A stretch of 64,000 nt of DNA, from NCBI GenBank assembly GCA_021396245.1, contig WNYE01000113.1, positions 1-64,000 on the forward strand. Reading direction: 5' to 3'. The translations under genes were made by a program, and so were the position numbers. This DNA comes from Sporothrix humicola. Taxonomy: Eukaryota; Ascomycota; Sordariomycetes; Ophiostomatales; Ophiostomataceae. This document shows, in pieces, positions 56,013 to 64,000 of the stretch; position 1 is the first letter of the stretch, and every line of letters begins with the position of its first letter. The notes beneath the pieces were generated by a model that worked only from the letters and a program-made list of their open reading frames with translations, was not told the DNA's origin and ran no database searches.

Positions 56013-58313
56013 ATGCCATCCCTGTCTCGTGGCTCGACCACACTGGCGTTGCTCTCGACATTGTCTTCTCTCCTCCTTCCACAAGCATCCGCCGCCTCCA
56101 TCGGCCTTCCGAGCGAGATTGTCGACTTTGTGCCGTCGTGCGCCACGTCATGTCTCTCGACCTTTATCGACGCCAACTTCCCCTCGGGCGTCTGCGGCTC
56201 GAAACCGTCGTTTGAATGTCTGTGTGCACACACGGGCACGAGTGGTTTTACCGTGGGCGAGGGTGCTCTGGCGTGCATTGCGTCCGAAGACAGCGTCGGC
56301 CAGTGCACCGGCACGGATGTGTCTCTGACCGCATCACAAAAGGCATATTCCATGTGCAGCGGGCAAGCCAGTGCCGCACCGGAAACACACGCAACACTGG
56401 TGGCCACTCTTGTGATTCCCAACCAGCCGACCAAGACGGTCACAATGACAGCTGTCAATACCAACACCAACACGGGGAAGACCACTAACAGTCAGACTAC
56501 AAGCTCGACAACGACACTCTTCTTTTTGACATCGCCTCTGCCTACCCGGACCTCCACTACACACAAAACCACATCTACTACACCTTTGACCGATTCCGAC
56601 TCTGTTCTTTTGACTGCGCCGCCCCGTTCAGATACAACAGTGGCCACACATCCGCCAACAGCAACGACTAAATCTGCATCAGACACTTCATCCGCTCAAA
56701 CTGGCTCGACATCCGAGCAGGCTCAACCGAAAAACAAGACAAACAGCCTGAGTGTGGGACAGATTGTCGGCATATCTGTCGGCACAGCAGCGGCGCTGAT
56801 CTTGGCCATTGCGCTCTCGATTTACCTTAGCATTGTTCGTCGTCGACGCCTCGCGCTCGTGCCGAGACTGACTGGCGATGGCTACAAAGGCTACAATGGC
56901 GACCGCGACAGCGACGAGGAGGGATTTCGACAACGGTTCAGACCGAGAACCGGCCACGAGCTCCAAATATCAGTCCCTGTCAACCTGCAAGCTCCGATGC
57001 AAGCCTCGTCGAACAAGGGACCATCTTGGCAGGAAAAGTACGGCCCTTCACGAACAGCACCTCGTGGTGCTCCCAATTCCAATTTCAATCCCAATCCCAA
57101 TTTCAACTCAACTACCCCACAGCCTGAGAACCGCATGGACGCTCCACTCCCGGCGCCTCCAACAATCCTGATAACCAGGCCAACGTTGGAGAGAGCTGGC
57201 GCAACCGTGGCCCCGGAAGCAAGACCTGCCAGAAATCTAACACCGAGGACCATCAACGGGCAGCCAAATGGCTCGCCACGCGGTGGTATGAATGACTCTC
57301 CACCAAGGGCAGCAGGTACACTGGCTGCACAAAACGCTGCACAGATGCAGAATTCCGTCCCACCATCTCTCACAATAGGACGGCCTACACAGACGGCCAC
57401 CCCAAACTCAAACACAACCACATACGCAAACACAAATACATACAACGCCGTGTCCCGGCCGACTCCCTACCCATCATATTATGGCATCCCACCAGACGAC
57501 GCCCGGCCTAGCTTTGGCTCTCCACAGCGTCCCAAAGATCCGGTGCCGGTGTCAGTGCCAGTGCCGCCAGTGCCAGCACGTTCCGCCCAACGGCTATCCC
57601 AACCACAAATCAGGACTGTCCGGCCCGAAGGTGCACTGCCCTCGGTCTTCCAGCCGCCATTAAACAACCGAGACAGCATTGTGACCGAGTTTGCAGAAGA
57701 CGGCGAAGATGATTTCTCGCCTCGCGTGACCGACGGTGGGCGCTATCCTTCGAGGCAGTTCTCGTCCACATCCTCAGTTCAGGAAGCTCCCCGGCAGGAC
57801 GTTCCTCGGCAAGAAGCTCCTCGGCAACAGTTTGTGGCTCAAGGACAACGGTATCCCGCCGGCAGTCACACACACCAGCAGACTCAGATACAACCGAGCC
57901 AGAACCAGTCGAGTCCACGACAACAGCGCCAGCCACTGCCGCAGTTCCAGATCCAGCCCCAGCACGAACCCCAGCTTCGGCCTCAGCATCAACCGCAGCC
58001 TCGAACGCCTTCGCCGCGGACTGACAATGGAAACGGCTTTAACAATAGCCCGCAACCGTTCATGTCGCCGTCACTCGTTCCCCGGCCGCTTGATCTTGGA
58101 TCCCGCCCAGCCGTGAATCAAAGCCCACCGAGAAACGATGGGCCCATCACTCTGAATATGCCGGATGGAGCTGGTAGCAATGTCTCTCGCATGGCCAAGC
58201 TACGACTACGCGACGAGCGTGCGTTCAACCTGAGGCTGAATGGCGACAGACGGTCTCCACGGCCGCGGCAGAATGCTGGCTGGCGACGCATGGACGATGG
58301 TCCAGAGTACTGA
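56013..58313 (+). CDS. CFEM-domain plasma-membrane protein with one span and a long cytosolic tail
   Basis: Intronless, 766 residues. Residues 1-27 are a signal peptide. A CFEM-like domain (about 35-116) has eight cysteines: 43, 47, 61, 69, 71, 88, 98 and 115. A Thr/Ser-rich stalk (about 120-245) is probably O-glycosylated. One membrane span (about 251-275) is followed by RRRRL, the expected cytosolic stop-transfer. The 490-residue tail is disordered and rich in Pro, Gln, Asn and Arg, with many SPPR/RSPR-like motifs. CFEM domains bind haem or act in surface sensing. The position where haem-binding CFEMs usually carry Asp (three before the CxC pair) is Ser66 here, so haem binding is doubtful. 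The layout recalls a surface sensor, but this is inference. Confidence 0.85.
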   Translation: MPSLSRGSTTLALLSTLSSLLLPQASAASIGLPSEIVDFVPSCATSCLSTFIDANFPSGVCGSKPSFECLCAHTGTSGFTVGEGALACIASEDSVGQCTGTDVSLTASQKAYSMCSGQASAAPETHATLVATLVIPNQPTKTVTMTAVNTNTNTGKTTNSQTTSSTTTLFFLTSPLPTRTSTTHKTTSTTPLTDSDSVLLTAPPRSDTTVATHPPTATTKSASDTSSAQTGSTSEQAQPKNKTNSLSVGQIVGISVGTAAALILAIALSIYLSIVRRRRLALVPRLTGDGYKGYNGDRDSDEEGFRQRFRPRTGHELQISVPVNLQAPMQASSNKGPSWQEKYGPSRTAPRGAPNSNFNPNPNFNSTTPQPENRMDAPLPAPPTILITRPTLERAGATVAPEARPARNLTPRTINGQPNGSPRGGMNDSPPRAAGTLAAQNAAQMQNSVPPSLTIGRPTQTATPNSNTTTYANTNTYNAVSRPTPYPSYYGIPPDDARPSFGSPQRPKDPVPVSVPVPPVPARSAQRLSQPQIRTVRPEGALPSVFQPPLNNRDSIVTEFAEDGEDDFSPRVTDGGRYPSRQFSSTSSVQEAPRQDVPRQEAPRQQFVAQGQRYPAGSHTHQQTQIQPSQNQSSPRQQRQPLPQFQIQPQHEPQLRPQHQPQPRTPSPRTDNGNGFNNSPQPFMSPSLVPRPLDLGSRPAVNQSPPRNDGPITLNMPDGAGSNVSRMAKLRLRDERAFNLRLNGDRRSPRPRQNAGWRRMDDGPEY

Positions 58314-58543
58314 TGTTTAGAGGACTGATCTTGTTGACCGGAAGATCTCGTTATCGAATAGACGAAGCATGTAATAATATCTTGTTTCCTTTTGTTTGCA
58401 TTATTTCATTCATCATACTTTTGTCTTCTCTACCACAGACTATTTTATATGTACTTTATTATAGATTCCTTTATCATTATCCAATAAATGCAAAGACATG
58501 GAATCGATCATATTCTTTTCTCGTTCAATGCATCAGCGTAAAG

Positions 58544-59149
58544 TCATGGCCAGTCACAGCTGCTTGCCAAAAGAGCGGCCAGTTTCTCGAGATATGCCTG
58601 GTCGACGGCGTCGAAGCCGTTGAGCACGGCGCAGTCAATGTCGATAATGCCCACCAGCCTGCCGCCCTCAATAACGACTGGCACCACAATCTCGCTCTTG
58701 CTCTCGCTGTCGCAGGCAATGTGGCCCGGAAACGCCTCCACATCCTCGACCAGCACCGTCTTTTGCGAGGCGGCCGACGTGCCGCAGACGCCGCGGCCCA
58801 GCGCAATCGTCTGGCAAGCCACCTTGCCGTGGAACGGCCCCAAGATGAGCTGGTCTTTGTTGAGGGCGTCCACGAGATAGAAACCCGACCAGTTCACTTG
58901 GTTGCTGGGCGCGCTGAGCGACTTGTAGGCGTGCCACAGCAGCGACGCCGTATTGGCCAGGTTGCAGACCCAGTTGCGCTGGCCGTCAAAGAGGCCCTCG
59001 GCCTGCAGGAGGACTTGTTCATAGGCCTCCTCCTTGGTGATGCCGTCCTCGAAATTGGACGCGTCGGCGTGGTGCTGGGGTGAGTGTGAGTGAGAGTTCA
59101 TAGATGAGATACAAATGGCATTCTTGGGTCTTGGAGGACTTACCACCAT
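58544..59149 (-). CDS. Free methionine-(R)-sulfoxide reductase (GAF domain)
   Basis: Two exons on the minus strand, 59149-59144 (ATGGTG) and 59074-58544, encode 178 residues. The 69-base intron (GTAAGT to CCCAG) is itself open and in frame, so unspliced RNA would encode 201 residues. The 178-residue form is preferred since it matches the length of the yeast enzyme (about 180). A single GAF domain fills the protein. Cys89, Cys99 (GRGVCG) and Cys123 (HIACDS) have the same 10 and 24 residue spacing as the three catalytic and resolving cysteines of the yeast protein. It reduces free Met-R-sulfoxide using thioredoxin in the cytosol. It is divergent from the ceramidase gene. Confidence 0.93.
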   Translation of the reverse strand: MVVSPPRPKNAICISSMNSHSHSPQHHADASNFEDGITKEEAYEQVLLQAEGLFDGQRNWVCNLANTASLLWHAYKSLSAPSNQVNWSGFYLVDALNKDQLILGPFHGKVACQTIALGRGVCGTSAASQKTVLVEDVEAFPGHIACDSESKSEIVVPVVIEGGRLVGIIDIDCAVLNGFDAVDQAYLEKLAALLASSCDWP

Positions 59150-59762
59150 CTTGATTGATTTGCTGTGATGTCGAGGTGAGAATGAGAATAATTACAAATT
59201 AAAAAAAAAAAAATCAAGGTCAATCTCACGGTGAAGGAAAAGGTGAGCGGCTTCACACGGTTTAATGGAGCTTCTATGGAGCATTAATAAGGAGAATTTT
59301 TTGCCCTTGTGGCGGGCGCCATCGCTGTAACAAGGAGGAGGAGCAATGACGTGTCCGCTGTAGCTCCACCCCGATTCGGCCTGGAACCCACTGTGTTTAA
59401 ACGAAAGCACAGACCTGTCTAGGCCTATCATCCTTCCCGCGCCTGCCCACATAGGGCGCAACTTGGCACTGTAACCCCTGCTAACTTTATTGCTAAACTT
59501 ACCCCAGCTCCTAGGCCACCTGCCCCAAACGACAACAATGACGCAGGTGATGCCTGCCCGCACTGAGACCTGAGCTCAATGAGCTCCAACGGGAAGCTGC
59601 GAGGCGCCGAGGCAGCAGCTTGTTTCACGAGGCTAGGCCAGGCCTTGCACTTAATAAATCCAAACACAAACAACGCTGACTTGGCCTTCTTTCAAATTTC
59701 GCACTTTGGCTTCAACACGCCAACGGCATTTCACAACAGACAGACATCACATCGACTTCAAC
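59150..59762. promoter_or_regulatory. Shared divergent promoter of the Met-sulfoxide reductase and ceramidase genes
   Basis: 613 bases separate the two start codons. A 13-base A tract (about 59200-59212) lies close to the reductase gene. No factor-binding site is recognised with confidence. Confidence 0.5.
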
Positions 59763-62306
59763 ATGCCGCTCGAAAGTGGGCATGACGATACACACGGCGA
59801 TGAAATCGGCCCGCATGTACGGCTTTTGGAGAATGACTCCTCATGGATAGCTCCTGGAGAGCAGGAATCACATCGCGAAAAGATTCACGACGAGAGACGG
59901 CAACGCAACAATTCCCCTCCTGTCCGCTTGCTTGGAGCCCGACGCCGACCGTTGACGGCCCTGTTAGCCGTCGCCTTTATGGTCCTGGCTCTCTGCGTCT
60001 TTGCTGTCCATCCAACATCGCTCTCGTCTCTGGACTGGCCGCAATGGACAAAACAGTGGTTCGGGCCGTGCACAGGCACGACCGCCGGCGGGCCTGTTGC
60101 TGGTAGCCATAGACAGGGCACAGACGCAGCCGGCGATCTCTTCCTGCTGGGGGTGGGCAAGGCCGACATCACAGGCCCCGTCGTCGAGATCAATCTCATG
60201 GGCTATGCCGATCCCAAACAAGTGGGCACCGGTCTTCGGCAGCGACTCTATTCTCGCGCATTCATTGTCGGCGACCCAGACCCGGCCCGGGCCACCGACC
60301 GTTTTGTCTATCTCGTGCTCGATACGCAGTCGGGCGACACGGCCGTCCGCTACGGCATTGTCAACGCCCTCCGCAATCTTGGGCCCGAATACGCGGCCCT
60401 CTACGGCCACCACAATGTCGCCGTCACGGGCACGCACTCGCACTCGGGCCCGGGCGGCTGGCTGAACTACCTGCTGCCCCAGATCACCAGCAAGGGCTTT
60501 GACCGCCAGGGCTACCATGCCATCGTCGAGGGCGCCGTCCGCTCGATCCAGCGTGCCCACGAAAGCCTGCAGCCCGGCCACCTGAGCGTGTCCTCAGCCA
60601 AAGTCAAGGGCGGCAACATCAACCGCAGCCACTTTGCCTACATGGCCAATCCGGAAGAGGAGCGGGCGAGGTATAATAATAGCAGGGTGGGATACTCCAC
60701 TGCGAGCGACAGCGAGGACGAAGACGACGGATCGGTCGACAAGGACCTGACGCTCGTCCGCTTCCAGCGTGCTTCCGACAAAAAGAGCATCGGCGTGCTG
60801 ACCTGGTTTCCAACCCACGGCACGTCGATGCTGGGCAACAACACCCTCATCACGGGCGACAACAAGGGCGTGGCAGCCTACCTTTTTGAAAAGGCCGTCC
60901 GTGACGACAAGGACGTCGACAGCAACTTTGTGGCCGGCTTCTCCCAGGCCAACGTGGGCGACACGAGCCCCAACGTCCTGGGTGCCTGGTGTGAAGACGG
61001 CTCGGGCCTGCCATGCAGCTATGAGAACAGCACATGTGGCGGCAAGGCACAAACGTGCCACGCCCGGGGACCATTCTTCCGCGAAGACAACACAGGCACT
61101 GCCTCGTGCTTTGAGATTGGCCATCGCCAGTTCGAGGCGGCATGGACTGCCTATGAGTCTTATTCTTCCCAGCCAATCCGCGGCCCTCTTGTGAAATCGT
61201 TCCACACATTCCACAATATGACCGGTTTTTCGTTTGAACTGCCCAACGGCACGATTGTCCAGACATGCCCTGCCGCACTGGGCTACTCTTTTGCAGCAGG
61301 CACATCTGACGGCCCCGGCGCTGTCAATTTTACACAGCACGACTCGGACCCGTCCAACACCTCGCCTGTCTGGCGTGCCGTCTCACACCTCCTCAAAAAT
61401 CCGTCCGAGGAACAGCGCGCCTGCCATGGAGCAAAACCCATCCTGCTCGACGTCGGCGAGCTCAGCAGGCCGTACCAGTGGACGCCCAACATTGTCGATA
61501 TCCAGGTCTTCCGTGCAGGCCAGCTGCTCATTGTCGTCAGTCCCGGCGAAGCGTCCACCATGGCCGGCCGCCGCTGGAAGGAGGCCGTTGCTACTTCGTA
61601 CTCGACTCTGGATGACGGCCACAATGCAGGCGAGACAGCTGTTGGAGACTCCCCCGTCGTCGTCCTCGGCGGTCCCGCAAACAGCTACACACACTACATT
61701 ACGACCGAGGAGGAGTATGCCATCCAGCGGTATGAGGGTGCTTCCACGCTCTACGGACCCCATACACTGGCCGCCTACATCAACGTCACGCTCTCGCACC
61801 TCCCCTATCTTTCAGCGTCGATAAAACCCGGTGACTTGCCACCCCTCGACGATGACCCCAGCACTTTCCCGCCCGACAACAGCAACCGCTCCCTGTCCTT
61901 TATCACGGGCGTCGTCCGCGACGCGCCGCCGCTCTTCAAAAAGTTTGGCGACGTCACCGAGGATGTCGGCGAGTTTTACTTTCGGGGGTCGCTGGTGACG
62001 GCCACCTTTGTCGGCGCCAACCCGCGCAACAATCTGCGCTTGGAGGGCACGTATGCAGCCGTCGAGAAGCTCGACGACAACGGAGAGTCCTGGACCACGG
62101 TCCGTGACGACAGCGACTGGTCGCTTGTCTACCGCTGGCGGCGAACCAACACGCTGTTTGCCACGAGCCAAGTCGACATTGTCTGGGAGACGGAGGACTG
62201 GGCCGAGCCCGGCACCTACCGCCTGCATTACTATGGTGATTCCAAATCCTTGGGAGGAACCATTACGCCGTTTGAGGGCGTTTCTGCATCTTTTGTCCTG
62301 GGATGA
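59763..62306 (+). CDS. Neutral/alkaline ceramidase
   Basis: Intronless, 847 residues from ATG at 59763; the frame is open a little further upstream without an ATG. A basic cytosolic N-terminus and a span at about residues 64-83 suggest a signal anchor, giving a lumenal or extracellular enzyme. The catalytic domain starts at LGVGKADITGPVVEINLMGYA. GTHSHSGPGG and FPTHGTSM carry zinc-ligand histidines, and NVGDTSPN contains the nucleophile Ser402 (the GDxSPN motif). The C-terminal beta-sandwich domain ends at TPFEGVSASFVL. It hydrolyses ceramide to sphingoid base and fatty acid. An acidic Ser/Asp/Glu insert (SDSEDEDDGSVDKD) interrupts the catalytic domain. A run of 26 T follows the stop. Confidence 0.94.
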   Translation: MPLESGHDDTHGDEIGPHVRLLENDSSWIAPGEQESHREKIHDERRQRNNSPPVRLLGARRRPLTALLAVAFMVLALCVFAVHPTSLSSLDWPQWTKQWFGPCTGTTAGGPVAGSHRQGTDAAGDLFLLGVGKADITGPVVEINLMGYADPKQVGTGLRQRLYSRAFIVGDPDPARATDRFVYLVLDTQSGDTAVRYGIVNALRNLGPEYAALYGHHNVAVTGTHSHSGPGGWLNYLLPQITSKGFDRQGYHAIVEGAVRSIQRAHESLQPGHLSVSSAKVKGGNINRSHFAYMANPEEERARYNNSRVGYSTASDSEDEDDGSVDKDLTLVRFQRASDKKSIGVLTWFPTHGTSMLGNNTLITGDNKGVAAYLFEKAVRDDKDVDSNFVAGFSQANVGDTSPNVLGAWCEDGSGLPCSYENSTCGGKAQTCHARGPFFREDNTGTASCFEIGHRQFEAAWTAYESYSSQPIRGPLVKSFHTFHNMTGFSFELPNGTIVQTCPAALGYSFAAGTSDGPGAVNFTQHDSDPSNTSPVWRAVSHLLKNPSEEQRACHGAKPILLDVGELSRPYQWTPNIVDIQVFRAGQLLIVVSPGEASTMAGRRWKEAVATSYSTLDDGHNAGETAVGDSPVVVLGGPANSYTHYITTEEEYAIQRYEGASTLYGPHTLAAYINVTLSHLPYLSASIKPGDLPPLDDDPSTFPPDNSNRSLSFITGVVRDAPPLFKKFGDVTEDVGEFYFRGSLVTATFVGANPRNNLRLEGTYAAVEKLDDNGESWTTVRDDSDWSLVYRWRRTNTLFATSQVDIVWETEDWAEPGTYRLHYYGDSKSLGGTITPFEGVSASFVLG

Positions 62307-62971
62307 TCAAATTGTGTTTGCCTCATACTTTGTTATTGCTTGGCGCCTGTTTCTTTCTTTGCTTTTTTTTTTTTTTTTTTTTTTTTTTGACGATTTGCAT
62401 TTATGTCACCTTTACTTATTTTTTAACAAATTGTATGATAGCTGTATGAATTCATGACTGATTCTAATAGTGCTCGATACTGTTGATAATATATTTTATG
62501 CAAAGGAAGTTTATTTTCGTATTTAATCATAAGAATATTTTTTAAAAATAATTTTAATTTCTAGAAAATCACGTTATTTCGTTTTTTGACTAGTAAATAA
62601 GACAAATTGCCTGAATACATATTTAGACGCATCTCAAGAAGTCTTGAACTAAATGTCTTCGATTTATGGGCGTGTTGATGAAGAAGCACATGTAAATAGA
62701 GTGTACAGTGCATATACTGTAATATAAGCCTAAAATCTGATAACACTGTGTTATGGGCACTGTACGCTCACCGATAAGATAAGTGGGGCTAGCGAGGGGA
62801 GCCAGATCTCCATCACGACTCCTGAGATGCTAGCAATAGTAGCTACCTTTTATCACCACATCAAACCCGACAATCGACCCTCAGCCCGCAGAGACAACAC
62901 GACCATCCTTCCATCGAATATCCAATCCATTCGCGAGCCTAATACCACGAACACACGCCACAACCGCCACC
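62307..62971. other. Spacer between the ceramidase and coatomer epsilon genes
   Basis: Begins with the ceramidase 3' end, including 26 T at 62363-62388, then A/T-rich sequence to about 62750, then the coatomer epsilon promoter. No gene seen. Confidence 0.6.
62363..62388. repeat. Run of 26 T
   Basis: Uninterrupted T tract 57 bases after the ceramidase stop codon. It may be a 3'-UTR element, a homopolymer expansion or a reverse-transcribed tail. The length is likely inexact. Confidence 0.85.
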
Positions 62972-63928
62972 ATGGATCCCTACTCGGCCGAAGGCGAGCT
63001 GATCAACATCCACAACCACTTCCACCAGGGCCAGTTCCAGGAGGTTGCCGACTACGACACCGGCTCTCTGTCGCCCGAGAATGAGCTGGCCGCGCGCGTT
63101 CTGAAGCTGCGGGCGCGTGTCGAGCTCGGCGAGTCCAAGGCGGTGCTGGCTGATGTCAAGTCGGCGTCGGAACCAGCACTCCAGGCCGTCGGTGCTCTGG
63201 CCGAGCAGCGCGCCGGCCGCTCCGACGCGGCCGTCGCTACGATCACAAAGCTGGCCGAGACGGCCGGTGACGACGCGGCAGTCCAGATCGTCGGCGGCAC
63301 TGTCCTGCAGGCCGCCGGCAAGTCAGAAGAGGCCCTGGCCCTGTTGTCCCAGCATGACAGTAATCGTGAGTCCCCCCCTCTGGTAGTCGATTAACACTCA
63401 CCCCCACGACAACAGCTAACACCGCACCACACCTCAGTCGACGCCGTCGCTTTGATCGTCCAGATCCACCTGCAGCAGAACCGCAACGATCTCGCCTTGA
63501 AGGAGGTTGTTGCTGCGCGGAGGTGGGCCCAGGACTCGCTGCTCGTCAACCTCGCCGAGTCGTGGGTCGGCCTGCGGCTCGGCGGCGAGCGCTACCAGCA
63601 GGCCTTTTACGTCTTTGAGGAGCTGGCCCAGGCCCCGGCGTCTTCCTCGGCACGCACACTCGTGGCCCAGGCCGTCTCGGAGCTGCACCTGGGCCGCACC
63701 GAGGAGGCACAGGCGGCGCTGGAACAGGCGGTCAAGGCCGACCCCGAGTCTGCCGACGCTGTGGCCAACCTGTTGGTCCTCGCTGTTCTGACGGGCAAGG
63801 ACACGGCCGAGGCGACGAGCAACCTGCAGAGCATTGATGCGCAGCACGCGTTGTTGGTGGACCTGGAGGACAAGAGCGGTCTGTTTGACAAGGCGGCAGC
63901 CAAGTACCAGGCCAAGGTGTCGGCATGA
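62972..63928 (+). CDS. SEC28: Coatomer subunit epsilon (COPI)
   Basis: Two exons, 62972-63365 and 63438-63928, encode 294 residues. The 72-base intron (GTGAGT to CTCAG) splits Leu132. It is all-helical with TPR-like repeats, including the family stretch ELINIHNHFHQGQFQEVAD at the N-terminus and LVNLAESWVGLRLGGERYQQAFYVFEEL in the second half. Epsilon-COP binds alpha-COP in the outer layer of COPI vesicles, which return cargo from Golgi to ER. The length fits (yeast Sec28 about 296). Confidence 0.94.
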
Positions 63929-64000
63929 GCGAAAGGGACAGAACAGGACAGAAGAACATGTAATGGTGGCGTTGTAGGACACTGGTTCAACAAAAAGTTA
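63929..64000. other. 3' region of coatomer epsilon at the window edge
   Basis: Untranslated tail only. Confidence 0.6.

Overview
The window reads as nuclear DNA of a filamentous ascomycete (Pezizomycotina, most likely Sordariomycetes). The genes have short GT-AG introns, mostly 55-95 nt, with CTAAC or CTGAC-like branch sites. Coding sequence is rich in G/C at third codon positions, while the spacers are long, A/T-richer and full of homopurine or homopyrimidine tracts. The gene set includes an NsdD/SUB-1 type GATA factor, a CFEM membrane protein and GPI-anchored cell-wall transglycosylase. I cannot fix the genus.

Layout: bases 1-725 are an A/T-rich relic almost free of CpA/TpG, as left by repeat-induced point mutation (RIP). 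Then come SPF27/Cwf7 splicing factor (+, 1229-1972), the PKA regulatory subunit (-, 2689-3961), a 3 kb divergent spacer, the Cdc50/Lem3 flippase subunit (+, 7015-8699), the FACT subunit Spt16 (-, 9632-12788) and glutamate-cysteine ligase (+, 14742-17041). About 24 kb with no recognisable gene follow (17042-41288), interrupted by a 97-N assembly gap inside a 9-bp tandem repeat. This desert ends at the nsdD-like GATA gene (+, 41289-43286). After that the window is gene-dense again: GH72 glucanosyltransferase (-, 45035-46464), Bzz1 F-BAR/C1/SH3 protein (-, 49384-51714), Dbp5 DEAD-box helicase (+, 52775-54220), CFEM/single-TM protein (+, 56013-58313), free methionine-(R)-sulfoxide reductase (-, 58544-59149), neutral ceramidase (+, 59763-62306) and coatomer epsilon (+, 62972-63928).

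The genes are mostly conserved housekeeping and signalling genes: splicing, mRNA export, chromatin, secretion, lipid asymmetry and sphingolipid turnover, glutathione and methionine redox repair, cAMP signalling, cell wall and actin. They form no metabolic cluster, and I see no mobile-element ORF, CRISPR or rRNA, and recognised no tRNA. The notable non-genic content is the RIP relic, the desert beside a developmental regulator with its recurring TACnnnGTA 9-mers and many 7-12 bp tandem repeats, and several splice oddities: an 11-nt start exon, an in-frame retainable intron, a tandem acceptor and a splice donor overlapping a stop codon. Exon boundaries were assigned by eye from splice signals, frame continuity and family resemblance; no alignment was run.
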